A stretch of DNA of 64,000 nucleotides from Halomarina oriensis (GCF_009791395.1 NZ_WSZK01000015.1:496001-560000); one strand, 5' to 3'; positions 1-9,971 are shown, numbered from the stretch's first letter. Notes: generated by a model not told the origin, from the sequence alone. A program made the numbers and translations.

Positions 1-1355
1 TCGTCGACGCGGTTGAGTTCCGACTTGGGGAACATCGACAGCAGGTCCCACGCGACGTCGAGGGTGTCCTCGATGGAGCGGTCGGTGTGGAAGCCCTGGT
101 CGACGAACTCCTTCTCGAAGCGCTCTGCGAAGTCGAGATACCGGTTGTCACGCTCGTCGAGCGCTTCACGACCGACGATGTTCACGAGGTCACGCAGGTC
201 CTCACCCTCCGCGTACGCGGCGTAGAGCTGGTCGGAGACACCGGCGTGGTCCGAACGGGTCAGCCCCTCGCCGATCCCGTCGTCCATCAGTCGCGAGAGG
301 CTCGGCAGCACGTTGACCGGCGGCTGGTAGCCCTGCGAGTTGAGGTCGCGGTCCATCATGATCTGCCCCTCCGTGATGTAGCCCGTCAGGTCGGGAATCG
401 GGTGGGTGTCGTCGTCGCCGGGCATCGTGAGGATAGGAATTTGAGTGACCGAGCCCTCACGACCCTCGATACGACCGGCACGCTCGTAGATGGTGGCCAG
501 GTCGGTGTACATGTACCCGGGGTAGCCACGTCGGCCCGGTACCTCCTCACGCGCGGCACCGATCTCGCGCAGCGCCTCGCAGTAGTTGGTCATGTCCGTG
601 AGGATGACCAGTACGTGGTAGCCCTTGTCGAACGCGAGGTACTCGGCGGTCGTGAGCGCCATCCGCGGCGTGACCGTCCGCTCGACGGCGGGGTCGTCCG
701 CGAGGTTCGTGAAGACGACCGAGCGTTCGAGCGCGCCGGTGCGCTCGAAGTCGTCCATGAACTCGTTGGCCTCCTCGGCGGTGATACCCATCGCGCCGAA
801 CACCACTGCGAACTCGCTCTCGCCCTCGCCGTCCTCCGCGACGTCCTCGGGGACGGTCGCCTGTCGGGCGACCTGCAGTGCGAGGTCGTTGTGGGGGAGC
901 CCCGACGCCGAGAAGATGGGCAGTTTCTGCCCACGAACCAGCGTGTTCATCCCGTCGATGCTGCTCACACCGGTCTGGATGAACTCCTCGGGGTACTCGC
1001 GTGCCGTCGGGTTGATGGCCGCACCGACGATGTCGCGGCGTTCGTCCGGGACGATCTCGGGACCGCCGTCGATGGGTCGACCGGACCCGTCGAGGACGCG
1101 ACCGAGGAGGTCCTCGGTGACGGGCATCTTCAGGGTCTCGCCGAGGAAGCGAACGGAGGACTGACGGTCGATACCGGAGGTCCCCTCGAACACCTGTACG
1201 GCGACGAAGTCGCTGGTCGATTCGAGCACCTGTCCACGACGGACGTCGCCGTTGGGGGTCTCGATCTCGACCATCTCGTCGTACCCGATCGGCTCTTCGG
1301 TCTCGACGAACACCAGCGGGCCGCTGATCTCCGTGATGGTTTTGAATTCCTTCAT
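1..1355 (-). CDS. atpB: A-type ATP synthase subunit B (C-terminus cut by window edge)
   Basis: This is the non-catalytic nucleotide-binding subunit of the membrane ATP synthase; it alternates with subunit A in the soluble head. Reading from ATG at 1355 ([13 protein letters not shown]) the frame stays open to the window edge, giving about 451 residues, so only the last few residues are missing. The segment around [15 protein letters not shown] replaces a canonical P-loop, as expected for B rather than A. It lies two bases downstream of atpA in the same operon. Family assignment is secure. Confidence 0.97.
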   Translation of the reverse strand, partial: MKEFKTITEISGPLVFVETEEPIGYDEMVEIETPNGDVRRGQVLESTSDFVAVQVFEGTSGIDRQSSVRFLGETLKMPVTEDLLGRVLDGSGRPIDGGPEIVPDERRDIVGAAINPTAREYPEEFIQTGVSSIDGMNTLVRGQKLPIFSASGLPHNDLALQVARQATVPEDVAEDGEGESEFAVVFGAMGITAEEANEFMDDFERTGALERSVVFTNLADDPAVERTVTPRMALTTAEYLAFDKGYHVLVILTDMTNYCEALREIGAAREEVPGRRGYPGYMYTDLATIYERAGRIEGREGSVTQIPILTMPGDDDTHPIPDLTGYITEGQIMMDRDLNSQGYQPPVNVLPSLSRLMDDGIGEGLTRSDHAGVSDQLYAAYAEGEDLRDLVNIVGREALDERDNRYLDFAERFEKEFVDQGFHTDRSIEDTLDVAWDLLSMFPKSELNRVD

Positions 1356-1357
1356 GG

Positions 1358-3118
1358 TTAGTAGAGGTCGCGCAGTTGCGCGGTGAGCTCCTCTTTCAGG
1401 TCTGCGATGTACTCCTCGTAGTCCGAGGCGGTGCCCATGCGGTTGAGCTTGGGGGCGGCCTCGACGGACGTGATCTCGGGGACCGGGACGCCCGCGTCGA
1501 GCGCCTCGAACCCCTCGTCGTTGAACGTCTTGATGGCCGTCAGCATGAGGAACGTCTTCTCCGGCGGGCAGTAGCGGTCCTCGTCGTGGAACGCGTTCTG
1601 CTGGAGCCACGCCTCACGCAGGTAGCGTGCGACTTCGAGGGTGAGCTGCTGGTCCTCGGGCAGTGCGTCCTTGCCGACGAGCTGAACGATCTCCTGGAGT
1701 TCGCCCTCCTCGTCGAGCGTGTCGACGGCCCACTGGCGCGTGTCGGCCCAGTCGTCGTCGATGTTGTCGACGAACCACGGGTCGAGCTGTTCGCGGTACA
1801 GCGAGTACGACTCGTTCCAGTTGATCGCCGGGAAGTGCCGCCGTTCGGCGAGGTCCGCGTCCAGCGCCCAGAACGTCTTGACGATACGCAGCGTGTTCTG
1901 CGTCACCGGCTCCGAGAAGTCGCCGCCGGGCGGCGAGACGGCCCCGATGACCGAGATGGAGCCCTCGGTGCCGTTCATGTTCTCGAAGTAGCCGGCACGC
2001 TCGTAGAAGCCGCTGAGGCGAGCGGCGAGGTACGCGGGGTACCCCTCCTCGCCGGGCATCTCCTCCAGTCGGGAAGAGATCTCGCGCATGGCCTCGGCCC
2101 ACCGCGAGGTGGAGTCGGCCATCAACGCGACGTCGTAGCCCATGTCGCGGTAGTGCTCCGCGATGGTGATACCCGTGTAGACACAGGACTCACGCGCTGC
2201 GACGGGCATGTTCGAGGTGTTGGCGATGAGGCACGTCCGACTCATCAGCGGGTTCCCGGTCTGCGGGTCGGGCAGTTCCGGGAAGTCCTCGATGACCTCC
2301 GTCATCTCGTTGCCGCGCTCGCCACAGCCGATGTAGACGACGATGTCGGCGTCGGCGAACTTCGCCAGACTCTGCTGGGTGACGGTCTTGCCCGACCCGA
2401 ACGGGCCGGGGATGGCCGCGGTCCCGCCCTTCGCGAGCGGGAACAGGCCGTCGAGGATGCGCTGACCGGAGACGAGCGGCGTCGTCGGGGTCTGCTTGTC
2501 GACGGTGGGACGGGACTTCCGAACCGGCCACTCCTGGCGCATCGTGATCTCCTCGCCCGAATCGAGGGTGACGACGGCCTCGGTGACCGTGAACGACCCC
2601 TCCTCGACGGACTCGACCTCGCCGCCGGCGAAGTCGGGTGGCACCATGACCTTGTGGTCGATGCTCTCGGTCTCGGGGACGGTGCCGACGACGTCGCCGG
2701 CTTCGAGTTCGTCACCGACCGCGACCTCGGGGGTGAACTCCCACTCCTTCTCGAGGTCGATACCGGGGGCGTCGACCCCACGGTCGAGGAACGCGCCCAT
2801 CTGCTCTTCGAGCACGTCCAGCGGGCGCTGGACGCCGTCGTAGATGGTGTCCAGCATGCCCGGCCCGAGGTCGACGCTCAGCGGTTCGCCCGTGTTGAGC
2901 ACGGGTTCACCCGGCGAGACGGCCGACGTCTCCTCGTACACCTGAATCGTGGTCAGGTTCCCTTCGATTTCGATGACCTCGCCCATCAGCCCTTCGTCGC
3001 CGACGTAGACGACGTCGTTCATCCGGGCGCCGAGGTCCGTGGCGACCACGACGGGGCCGCTCACGCTCTCGATGACACCGTCGGCGTCATCGATGTCGAT
3101 GTCTTGTGCTTGACTCAT
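1358..3118 (-). CDS. atpA: A-type ATP synthase catalytic subunit A
   Basis: Catalytic subunit of the archaeal ATP synthase head, hydrolysing or making ATP. The 586 residues match the usual family length. A Walker A motif GPFGSGKT lies near residue 240, followed by the family signatures CGERGNEM and [13 protein letters not shown]. The 90-residue non-homologous region typical of A subunits (about residues 110-210) is present and there is no intein. The ATG at 3118 overlaps the stop of atpF by four bases, indicating translational coupling. Confidence 0.98.
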   Translation of the reverse strand: MSQAQDIDIDDADGVIESVSGPVVVATDLGARMNDVVYVGDEGLMGEVIEIEGNLTTIQVYEETSAVSPGEPVLNTGEPLSVDLGPGMLDTIYDGVQRPLDVLEEQMGAFLDRGVDAPGIDLEKEWEFTPEVAVGDELEAGDVVGTVPETESIDHKVMVPPDFAGGEVESVEEGSFTVTEAVVTLDSGEEITMRQEWPVRKSRPTVDKQTPTTPLVSGQRILDGLFPLAKGGTAAIPGPFGSGKTVTQQSLAKFADADIVVYIGCGERGNEMTEVIEDFPELPDPQTGNPLMSRTCLIANTSNMPVAARESCVYTGITIAEHYRDMGYDVALMADSTSRWAEAMREISSRLEEMPGEEGYPAYLAARLSGFYERAGYFENMNGTEGSISVIGAVSPPGGDFSEPVTQNTLRIVKTFWALDADLAERRHFPAINWNESYSLYREQLDPWFVDNIDDDWADTRQWAVDTLDEEGELQEIVQLVGKDALPEDQQLTLEVARYLREAWLQQNAFHDEDRYCPPEKTFLMLTAIKTFNDEGFEALDAGVPVPEITSVEAAPKLNRMGTASDYEEYIADLKEELTAQLRDLY

Positions 3119-3444
3119 TGTTGGTCCTCATCCATCAGGTCGATGCCGATGGCGCGTTTGATCTGCTCTCGAAGGCCGCTGCTGCTCCCGCTCCCACCGA
3201 GCGTGACGAGCACCGGTTCGACGCTCGTCTCCACGCTCTTGCGCGTGTTCCGCGAGAGGTGGTCGAGGTCCTCGTCGTGCATCACGATGATGCCGACGTC
3301 CTCTGCGGCGAGCATCTGCTCGACTGCATCGTCGAGCTCCTCGGCCTTGTCGTCGTCGGGAACGTTCGCAAAGCGGCGCACACCCGCGAGTCGGAACCCC
3401 GTCGTGAAGTCGGGGCTGCCGACGACGGCGATCTCCTGGCTCAT
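3115..3444 (-). CDS. atpF: A-type ATP synthase subunit F
   Basis: Small central-stalk subunit of the archaeal ATP synthase, 109 residues, which is the usual size. It begins [21 protein letters not shown], a typical start for this Rossmann-like fold, and carries the conserved segment [15 protein letters not shown]. It overlaps atpC upstream and atpA downstream by four bases each, so the three are almost certainly one transcript. The assignment rests on size, start motif and position in the conserved C-F-A-B order. Confidence 0.95.
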   Translation of the reverse strand: MSQEIAVVGSPDFTTGFRLAGVRRFANVPDDDKAEELDDAVEQMLAAEDVGIIVMHDEDLDHLSRNTRKSVETSVEPVLVTLGGSGSSSGLREQIKRAIGIDLMDEDQQ

Positions 3445-4496
3445 TGGACGACCAGCTCCTCTTCGATCTCTTCGGCCGTCAGGCCGGCTTCCTTCCCGCG
3501 TGCGATGGCCCGGATGTTGTCGACCTCGCGCTCCTTCGCGAGGATGTACGCGAGCACCGGACAGACCGACAGCGGGTAGCGGTTCGACAGCTGACCGGAG
3601 TACTCCAGCAGCGCCCGTTCGAGCGCGAGTTCGAACTCGATGAGACTGCCCGCGGCGTCGAGGTCGTCGAGCGCGCGGTCCAGGTCGTCACCGTACGTCG
3701 AGGTGCGGATGCGCTCGACGAGCTGGTCGGGGTTGTTGACGAGCCCCTGAATCTCGGTCGGGGAGAACAGCCGCCCGCCGGGGATGTAGTACTCCGCCGG
3801 GTCGATGTCCGCGCCCGACCGCGAGAGCCGGAGTGCGTTGCGCATGTTGCGGAAGTCGATTTCGGCCTGCAGGAACTCGACGTAGAGCCGCGTCGCACGG
3901 TCGGGCTCTGCCGGCACGTCCGCGAGCAGCAGCTGGTAGTACGCCCGGTCGACCGCGTTCTCCAGCGGGACGAGCACGCCGGCCGCCTCGTAGTCCTCGT
4001 AGGCGGCGACCAGCGGGTCCTCGTAGATGGTCCCGTCGAGTCGCTCGACGATCCCCTCGATGGAGTCGGCCTCCAGCAGACGGTCGATGGTCCGTGGCGG
4101 GAGTTCGCCCGCCCGGATGAGGTCGTCCTCTATCTCCTGGCGCTCGGAGTCGGCGTAGACGCCGCGGATGACCGTCTTGATGTTCCACGCGTCGAACTTC
4201 CGCAGGTAGCGGGCGATGTAGTCGTACAGTTTGCCCTCGGCGAACCGGAGCAGGTCGTTGAAGTGCTTCGCGAGGTTCCGGTTCAGCGCGTACTCGATGA
4301 GGTCGACCCCCGAGTAGCGCGCGCCGAGCGCGTTCATCTCGGCTTCGTACTCGCTCTCCTCCATGAAGCGGGCGATCTCTCCCGGCCCCATGCGAACGAG
4401 TTTGCGGTAGTCGTCCGCGTCGAACAGCGCGGCCCGACGGGACTTCGCGCGAGTAGTGACGTACTCGTAGTTCGATGCCTCGTTGCTGGCACTCAT
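3441..4496 (-). CDS. atpC: A-type ATP synthase subunit C
   Basis: Subunit C (homologous to eukaryotic V-ATPase d) links the central stalk to the membrane rotor. The 351-residue protein is almost wholly helical and contains the family hallmark region with YIARYLRKFDAWNIKTVIRG near residue 100. Four-base overlaps with atpE upstream and atpF downstream place it in the middle of the K-E-C-F-A-B transcript. Nothing unusual was seen. Confidence 0.96.
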   Translation of the reverse strand: MSASNEASNYEYVTTRAKSRRAALFDADDYRKLVRMGPGEIARFMEESEYEAEMNALGARYSGVDLIEYALNRNLAKHFNDLLRFAEGKLYDYIARYLRKFDAWNIKTVIRGVYADSERQEIEDDLIRAGELPPRTIDRLLEADSIEGIVERLDGTIYEDPLVAAYEDYEAAGVLVPLENAVDRAYYQLLLADVPAEPDRATRLYVEFLQAEIDFRNMRNALRLSRSGADIDPAEYYIPGGRLFSPTEIQGLVNNPDQLVERIRTSTYGDDLDRALDDLDAAGSLIEFELALERALLEYSGQLSNRYPLSVCPVLAYILAKEREVDNIRAIARGKEAGLTAEEIEEELVVQ

Positions 4497-5074
4497 CGTT
4501 CGTCGAACAGCTCCGAACTGACCTCCCGGAGGTTGTCCTCCCAGACGTCGTCGAGGACGGAGTCGAAGGTGTTGTTCACACGAACACGCGACCGGTCGCT
4601 CTCGACGACGACGCCCCCGAGGCAGTCGCGCTCCCCGGCGAACTCGTAGTCGTCGTAGTCGGCGAGGATGTCCGTGATGAGCGCCTCGTCGTCCGCACGG
4701 CCGTAGACGCGAACCGTCGCGTCGTCGGCGAACTCCGTGGCAGCGTCCTCGAGCAGCGCACGGGTGAGCTCCTCGCGGCCCTCCTCCATCGACGCGGTGC
4801 GCTGTTCTGCGGTCTCCCGGACGTCTTCGAGGACGTCACGGCGCGCTTCGAGGCGCATCTGCTTGGCCTCGAGTTTCGCGCTGGAGAGCGTCTGCTCGCG
4901 TTCCTGTTCGATCTGTCGTTGCACCGCCTGGCGTCGCTCTTCGAGGATATCCTCGGCGTCGGCCTCGGCGTCGGCGACGATCCCCTCGGCACGCTCATCG
5001 GCGTCCGAACGGATCTGTTCCGCACGCGCGCGGGCTTCGTCTCGGATGTCCTCTACGACCGTATCAAGGCTCAT
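4493..5074 (-). CDS. atpE: A-type ATP synthase subunit E
   Basis: Peripheral-stalk subunit, 193 residues. The N-terminal two thirds is a long charged helix (Ala, Glu, Arg-rich heptads, from about residue 5 to 110) that pairs with subunit H, and the C-terminal third is the globular head with AGERDCLGGVVV. Gene overlaps with atpC by four bases. The 24-base gap to atpK upstream is the largest space inside this transcript. Confidence 0.94.
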   Translation of the reverse strand: MSLDTVVEDIRDEARARAEQIRSDADERAEGIVADAEADAEDILEERRQAVQRQIEQEREQTLSSAKLEAKQMRLEARRDVLEDVRETAEQRTASMEEGREELTRALLEDAATEFADDATVRVYGRADDEALITDILADYDDYEFAGERDCLGGVVVESDRSRVRVNNTFDSVLDDVWEDNLREVSSELFDER

Positions 5075-5098
5075 GACGTGGAGAAAACGGTGTGGTGT

Positions 5099-5371
5099 TT
5101 ACCCAGCCACGAAGAGGGTGACCAGCGCGAGGATGACCAGCGTCTCGGGAAGGACCGTCAGAATCAGGCCCCGACCGAACAGGCTGTCGTCCTCGGCGAC
5201 GGCGCCAACGGCGGCCGCACCGATACCGCGCTGGGAGTACCCCGCACCGAACGCTGCGAGACCGACGGCGAGTGCCGCGGCGGCCTGCGGTGGGATTGCG
5301 GGAGAGGAGGCGGCCCCTTCCTGAAGAAGCGGTGCAAACGACGTGACGAACATGACGAATTGCTCTAGCAT
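5099..5371 (-). CDS. atpK: A-type ATP synthase rotor proteolipid subunit K
   Basis: Membrane rotor ring subunit (c-subunit equivalent), 90 residues. Two membrane helices are visible: a Gly/Ala-rich one around AALAVGLAAFGAGY and a C-terminal one carrying the ion-binding Glu in LPETLVILALV. The first 30 residues are hydrophobic and may act as a signal or be trimmed, as in other haloarchaeal K subunits; this last point is inference. It is the first gene of the K-E-C-F-A-B block. Confidence 0.95.
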   Translation of the reverse strand: MLEQFVMFVTSFAPLLQEGAASSPAIPPQAAAALAVGLAAFGAGYSQRGIGAAAVGAVAEDDSLFGRGLILTVLPETLVILALVTLFVAG

Positions 5372-5426
5372 GGTTCCGTGTATGGTTCGCTCGTAACCGA
5401 ACGGTTCAGAATCACCTCAGCGCATC

Positions 5427-5434
5427 CATAAAGC
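5427..5434 (-). promoter_or_regulatory. TATA-like element for atpK-led transcript
   Basis: On the minus strand the gene-free space between atpI and atpK contains an AT-rich box (CTTTATGG) about 56 bases before the atpK start, in an otherwise GC-rich gap of 171 bases. This fits a second promoter that would let the K-E-C-F-A-B genes be expressed apart from H and I. It is a pattern call only. Confidence 0.4.
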
Positions 5435-5542
5435 TTCCCAAGTTCGTCTACGGATATCGGCCCGTACTCCGGATGTGTCGCGCTACCACGAGTGATAGCC
5501 GTCGCTCCCGAACGAGGAGGACGGAGAGGAAGTCGAGCCGAG

Positions 5543-7795
5543 TCAGTCCTCGGTGGTGTAGTGGCGTTCGTAGCCGAACGGCGAGTACTCCTCGCCGCCA
5601 CCCTCGAAGAACTTGCCGAAGAACTCGACGTACTCCAGTCGCACGGCCTGCAGGCCGGCGCTCGTGATACCGAGGACGAGCACCAGCGCGTGGCCGACGA
5701 CGAGCAGGAGGATGCCCCCGATGGCCCCGAGGAGCACCGCGACGGCCCCCTCACCGTTGACCAGACCGGGGAAGATGAGCGCCTCCTGACCGTACTCGGC
5801 GGTGACCTCCGCGACGCTGTAGCCCTCCGTGAAGATGAAGTGCCACTCGCCGTCGTGTTCGTAGGCACCGAACACGAGCAGGTTGACGACGAACGCCATC
5901 CCCGCCTTGGCGAGCAACACCGCCGCGAGTCGCGTGTACGACAGCACGTTCACCAGCACGTTGAGGAACTCGACGACCTCGATGGGCGAGGCCATGTAGA
6001 GCATGACGATCCCCACGAGGAACACGATTATCCACGCCGAGATGGCAGTGCCACCGACGAACGGGAGTGCTCCCGGAATCGTGAACAGGTCGAACGCCGG
6101 CAGTCCAGTGAACCCGAGGTCCACGGGGTTGCCGTTGAAGACGCTGTCCTCACCGACCATGAAGCCGGGCGAGGTGCCTTCCAGCGCGTAGCTGAAGATC
6201 CAGCCCCACAGACCGAACATCATGACGAGCCACGACCCGGATTCGAGCACCGCCTCACCGAGGCCGTGGTCGAGGTGCTGGTAGAAGTCGACGATCCAGC
6301 CGATAGCGAGGTGGATGATGCCGAACAGCACGCTCACCGTCAGCCACAGCAGGGCGTACTCCTCGTAGGCGGGTTGGAGCCCCTTGTGGAACGGTGGGTG
6401 GCCGTTGAACATGACTTCACCGAGCACGTGCAGTCCGAATATCTCCCCGTACAGGATGCCGAAGATGGCGGTGAACACACCGGCGAAGATGCCGACACCG
6501 CCGAGACTCTTGACGACGTCGCTGTCGAAGCGCGTCGCCAGGAACCAGCCCAGCGCGATGTAGAGCAGACCGTAGCCGAGATCACCGATCATCAGCCCGA
6601 AGAAGATGGGGAACGTCAGGAAGACGAAGATGGTCGGGTCGATCTCGGAGTACTTCGGGCGGTTGATGACCTGCACCAGCGCCTCGTAGGGGCTGACGCC
6701 CGACGGGTTCTTCTGGACGACCGGCGGGTTGGTGTCGGTCCGGCCGTGGACGCCGCGTTCGGCGCTCACGTCCGACCCGCCGTCGGCCCGGACCTGCCCG
6801 CCGTCCGCCGCCGTCGGGTCGGGCGTGCCGGGGGCGTCCCGACCGCCGACCTCCTCGCGGCTGATGACCTTGCCCTCACCGTCGTACTGGGCGCGTTCGA
6901 GTTCGTCGACTTCGACGTGGTCGCCGACCTCCTCGTAGAGGCCCTCGGCGAGGTCCACGAACCGGGTCGTCGGAATCCAGCCCTCCGCGACGAAGGCGTT
7001 CTCCGTCGTGGCGAACGAGAGCGGTGCCTCGCGACGCTCGACGTCGATGGCGAGCGTCTCCTCGGCGGCGAGCAGGAACCCGCCGACGTCGAGACGCTGT
7101 TCTTCGAGTCGGTCGTCGACCGTCCGGAGCTTCGACTGGAGCTGTTCGCGCTCGTGTTCGAGTTCCGAGAGGTACTCGTCGGGACTCCCCTGTGCGTCGG
7201 GAATCGCGTAGCCCGTGAAGTCCGCACTGACGAGGATGTCGTCGAGGTCGTCGGTGCGGGCGAAGACGGCGAGCACGCCGTCCGCGCTGTCGATGCGATA
7301 ATCGTCGACGTCGGCGTCGGCGAGCGCACGGCGGACGCGCTCCTCGTCGCCCTCACCGACCGCGACCGACAGGCTGTCGTAGCCCTGTAGCAGGTCGAGG
7401 TCGATGCCGAGTCGGGCGAACGGCTCCATCGTCGAGATGCGGTCCTCGACGGCACGGAGTTCGTCGCGCAGGTCACTGCGCTGGTCGTCCAGGTCGTTGA
7501 CCGTCGTTCGGATCTCTTCGAGTTCGTTCTCCAGGGCGTCTTCGGTGACGATGCGGGCCGGTCCCGCGTCCTCGTCTTCGACGCCGAGGATGCTCTGGAG
7601 CGAGCGCACGGTCACGAGTTTCTCGGAGGCGGCGTCCGCGCCCTCGGCGGGCGATCCGGAGTCGAACCCCGCCCACGCACCGTCGTAGTCGGTGACGTGG
7701 AGCAGTCGGAGGTCGTGGACGGTCTCGATGACGTCGTCCATCACGGCTTTCGAGCCGGTCACCGAGACCCGGCTCATCCGCTCAGGTCTGAGCAT
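5543..7795 (-). CDS. atpI: A-type ATP synthase subunit I (stator/ion-channel subunit)
   Basis: Large membrane stator subunit that, with the K ring, forms the ion path. Residues 1-390 are soluble and charged with coiled-coil stretches; the C-terminal half has about seven to eight membrane helices, including the motif FPIFFGLMIGDLGYGLLY near residue 400 and the conserved helix with SYTRLAAVLLAKAGMAF. At 750 residues it is within the haloarchaeal range. It overlaps atpH by 14 bases and is separated from atpK by 171 bases. Confidence 0.97.
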   Translation of the reverse strand: MLRPERMSRVSVTGSKAVMDDVIETVHDLRLLHVTDYDGAWAGFDSGSPAEGADAASEKLVTVRSLQSILGVEDEDAGPARIVTEDALENELEEIRTTVNDLDDQRSDLRDELRAVEDRISTMEPFARLGIDLDLLQGYDSLSVAVGEGDEERVRRALADADVDDYRIDSADGVLAVFARTDDLDDILVSADFTGYAIPDAQGSPDEYLSELEHEREQLQSKLRTVDDRLEEQRLDVGGFLLAAEETLAIDVERREAPLSFATTENAFVAEGWIPTTRFVDLAEGLYEEVGDHVEVDELERAQYDGEGKVISREEVGGRDAPGTPDPTAADGGQVRADGGSDVSAERGVHGRTDTNPPVVQKNPSGVSPYEALVQVINRPKYSEIDPTIFVFLTFPIFFGLMIGDLGYGLLYIALGWFLATRFDSDVVKSLGGVGIFAGVFTAIFGILYGEIFGLHVLGEVMFNGHPPFHKGLQPAYEEYALLWLTVSVLFGIIHLAIGWIVDFYQHLDHGLGEAVLESGSWLVMMFGLWGWIFSYALEGTSPGFMVGEDSVFNGNPVDLGFTGLPAFDLFTIPGALPFVGGTAISAWIIVFLVGIVMLYMASPIEVVEFLNVLVNVLSYTRLAAVLLAKAGMAFVVNLLVFGAYEHDGEWHFIFTEGYSVAEVTAEYGQEALIFPGLVNGEGAVAVLLGAIGGILLLVVGHALVLVLGITSAGLQAVRLEYVEFFGKFFEGGGEEYSPFGYERHYTTED

Positions 7796-8114
7796 GGACA
7801 GCCTCCGTGAAGCGGTCTAACACCTCCTCGACGACCTCTTCCTCGCGGCTCGACGCACGGTTCTCGAGCTCTTCGCGCTCGGCACGGCCACGTTCGAGGA
7901 TGGTCTCGCGCTCCTCCTCGATCTGTGCACGGGCCTCTGCGAGGCGTTCGGTCTCCATCTCGTCGGCCTCGGCACGCGCCTGTTCACGGATCTCGTCGGC
8001 GCGGTCACGAGCCTCCGAGATGCGCTCGTCGCGGTCGGCTTCCGCCTCCTCGACGATCTCGTCGGCCTCGCGCTCGGCCTGCTTGATGCGGTCCAGGACC
8101 TCGGGTCTCGCCAT
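7782..8114 (-). CDS. atpH: A-type ATP synthase subunit H
   Basis: Peripheral-stalk partner of subunit E, 110 residues and almost entirely a charged coiled coil (MARPEVLDRIKQAEREADEI onwards), which is all this family shows. It starts at ATG 8114 and its end overlaps the atpI start. It is the first gene of the whole ATP synthase locus; an AT-rich patch about 35 bases upstream on the minus strand (around 8145-8153) could be its promoter. Confidence 0.93.
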   Translation of the reverse strand: MARPEVLDRIKQAEREADEIVEEAEADRDERISEARDRADEIREQARAEADEMETERLAEARAQIEEERETILERGRAEREELENRASSREEEVVEEVLDRFTEAVHAQT

Positions 8115-8180
8115 AATTATGTCAGGCGGAGGTTGGTCAAGGGCCTATTTGCATCTTGCCATCCCACCTTTTCACCACGC

Positions 8181-8543
8181 GCCGGGGTCGCGGGGCGACC
8201 CCGGCAGTGTAAAAGCTGGACCAAAAGCCTCGGTCACCGCCTCTCTCGTGCCTCCGGCACTCGTTCGACGGTTCGGTCGGCCCGCTCGCTCGCTTCGCTC
8301 GTTCACGGTACGGCGTACCGGTGTCTCCGCAACCGTACGGCCGGGAGCGTGGACTGAGCGATAGCGAAGTCGCGCGACTCGGGGAAGGGCAGGGCTGCCG
8401 TGCCGTGGCGGCCTTAGCGGGTGAAAGACGAGCGGTCTCGTGTGTGCCTCGGCGACGCAAGCACTGCAGTGAGCGGTAGCGAACGAAGTCGTTCGAGAGA
8501 GCAAAGCTCTCTCGTGATGACGAAAGGCGCGGCGCGCCTTTCG
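8181..8543. repeat. Cluster of perfect short-loop hairpins in a 579-base gene-free stretch
   Basis: The space 8115-8693 has no convincing gene; the ORFs on either strand have no recognisable protein. It holds perfect inverted repeats: 10-bp stem with 5-base loop at 8181-8205; 6 bp with loop GGC at 8306-8320; 7 bp with 2-base loop at 8480-8495; 9 bp with loop AAA at 8494-8514; and 10 bp with loop GGC at 8521-8543. The last three lie back to back. Function unknown; similar hairpins recur near 24.3, 31.6, 35.8 and 39.4 kb. Confidence 0.75.
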
Positions 8544-8693
8544 AACCACGCACAGCGAGCCGCGGCCCACGAGAGCGCGAGGGCTTCAGAGACGTTCAAC
8601 CGATTCGAGCGGTCCCGTCGAACGAAGCCGGAGATATCGCTGCTAGCCGCGAATCCGCAGAACTAAGCGCACGACCCCCCTACTCACGGGAAA

Positions 8694-9347
8694 ATGGGAG
8701 TGCTCGAAAACAAGGCCCGGGCGCGGCTGTTCTACAAGTACCTCTCGAAGGTGTACGACGAGATCAACCCGTTCATCTGGAACGAGGAGATGCGCACCGA
8801 GGCGCTGGACCTGTTCGGCATCGAGGCGGGCGACGTGGTGCTCGACGTCGGCTGTGGCACCGGCTTCGCCACCGAGGGCCTGCTCGAACGCACCGAGCAC
8901 GTCCACGGCCTCGACCAGTCCATCCACCAACTGGAGAAGGCGTGGGCGAAGTTCGGCAAGAACGAGCAGGTGAAGTTCTACCGCGGCGACGCCGAACGCC
9001 TCCCGTTCGCCGACGACACCTTCGACGCGCTCTGGTCCTCGGGCTCTATCGAGTACTGGCCGAACCCCGTCGCCGCCTTAGAGGAGTTCCGCCGCGTCGT
9101 CGAACCCGGCGGAGCCGTCCTCGTCGTCGGGCCGAACTACCCCCACTCGACGGTGTTCCAGAAACTCGCCGACGCCATCATGCTGTTCTACGACGAGGCC
9201 GAGGCCGACCGCATGTTCGAGGAGGCCGGCTACGAGGAGTTCGAACACCACCTCCAGGGGCCGAGCTACAACCCCGAAATCGCCATCACGACGGTGGCGA
9301 AAGTACCGGAAGCGAAGGCCGAAGAGCCGCTCGCGGCCGACGACTGA
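8694..9347 (+). CDS. Class I SAM-dependent methyltransferase, quinone-methylase-like
   Basis: A 217-residue methyltransferase. Motif I is VLDVGCGTGFATEGL (about residues 48-62), followed by an acidic end of strand 2 in GLDQS and the post-motif GDAERLPFADDTFDALWSSG. The C-terminal region (LFYDEAEADRMFEEAGYEEF and the PSYNPEIAI segment) resembles plant and cyanobacterial MPBQ/MSBQ-type hydroquinone methyltransferases, so a role in menaquinone ring methylation is possible but inferred. Start ATG 8694 follows the hairpin-rich gap. Confidence 0.75.
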   Translation: MGVLENKARARLFYKYLSKVYDEINPFIWNEEMRTEALDLFGIEAGDVVLDVGCGTGFATEGLLERTEHVHGLDQSIHQLEKAWAKFGKNEQVKFYRGDAERLPFADDTFDALWSSGSIEYWPNPVAALEEFRRVVEPGGAVLVVGPNYPHSTVFQKLADAIMLFYDEAEADRMFEEAGYEEFEHHLQGPSYNPEIAITTVAKVPEAKAEEPLAADD

Positions 9348-9391
9348 GCCGCCGAGGACCCTTTCTCCGTGGTACGACGCCGTCCCCGGCG

Positions 9392-9889
9392 TCACGCCGT
9401 CGCCGGACAGTCCGCGACGAGCGACGCGTCGTGCCACAGTCGGACGCGGACCACGTCGCCCGCGTCGAGTCGTGGGTTCGTCCCCGCGAGCGCGAGCGAC
9501 GCGCTCGTTCCCGCCGTCCACCGCCGGGACCACGCGCTGTTGAACGGACCGGTGGGGCCGCTCTCGAAGCCCTCGCTGGCGAAGAAGGGGACCGGTGGCT
9601 GACGGGCGAGCGGGACGCCGTTCACGGATACGCGTACGCGGAGCGTGGCCGGGGTGAGCGTCTCGCCACCGCGATGCGTGAGTGTCAGTCGGTCGGCCTC
9701 GGCGTCGGCCGAGCAGTCCATCGACGCCGTCGCCGGTGGCGAGAGGTCCGTCGTCCCGACGCCGGCGACGAGCGTCGCGCTCAGAACGCCGACGAGGACG
9801 ACGGTGATGGCGACGAGGAGGAGGACGCCGACGACCGGTGTGAGCGCTCGGCGGTCGACGGTCGGTCGGCGGGAGCGAACGGAGCGCAC
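9392..9889 (-). CDS. Type IV pilin-like protein
   Basis: A 165-residue predicted surface pilin. Residues 1-13 are Arg-rich, followed by [20 protein letters not shown], the hydrophobic N-terminal helix typical of archaeal Pilin_N (class III signal) proteins, where the RRAL junction is the likely prepilin-peptidase site. The remaining 120 residues are predicted beta-rich and Thr/Ser/Ala-rich. It sits alone, convergent with the upstream methyltransferase gene, with no pilus-assembly genes in the window. Confidence 0.8.
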   Translation of the reverse strand: MRSVRSRRPTVDRRALTPVVGVLLLVAITVVLVGVLSATLVAGVGTTDLSPPATASMDCSADAEADRLTLTHRGGETLTPATLRVRVSVNGVPLARQPPVPFFASEGFESGPTGPFNSAWSRRWTAGTSASLALAGTNPRLDAGDVVRVRLWHDASLVADCPATA

Positions 9890-9971
9890 ACGAGACGCTG
9901 GTCGCTCGATAGCACTTCAACGTTCGCCGGCGGGAGACGGACGAGGAGAACGTGAGCGGTCGACGACGCGG

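Noticed and set aside
1376-3643. Long open frame (755 codons) antisense to atpA and atpF
   Set aside because: Mirror frame of GC-rich coding DNA; composition is Arg/Val/Asp-rich without domains, and the minus-strand genes are unmistakable.
5492-7390. Long open frame (632 codons) antisense to atpI
   Set aside because: Antisense shadow of a conserved membrane protein; no membrane or domain pattern of its own.
8181-8205. tRNA gene from the hairpin-rich region
   Set aside because: No cloverleaf arms, no T-loop consensus and no acceptor pairing found.
8137-8599. Several overlapping 60-140-codon frames in the gene-free gap after atpH
   Set aside because: Arg/Ser-rich with no domain; the DNA is dominated by inverted repeats, so open frames are a by-product of high GC.
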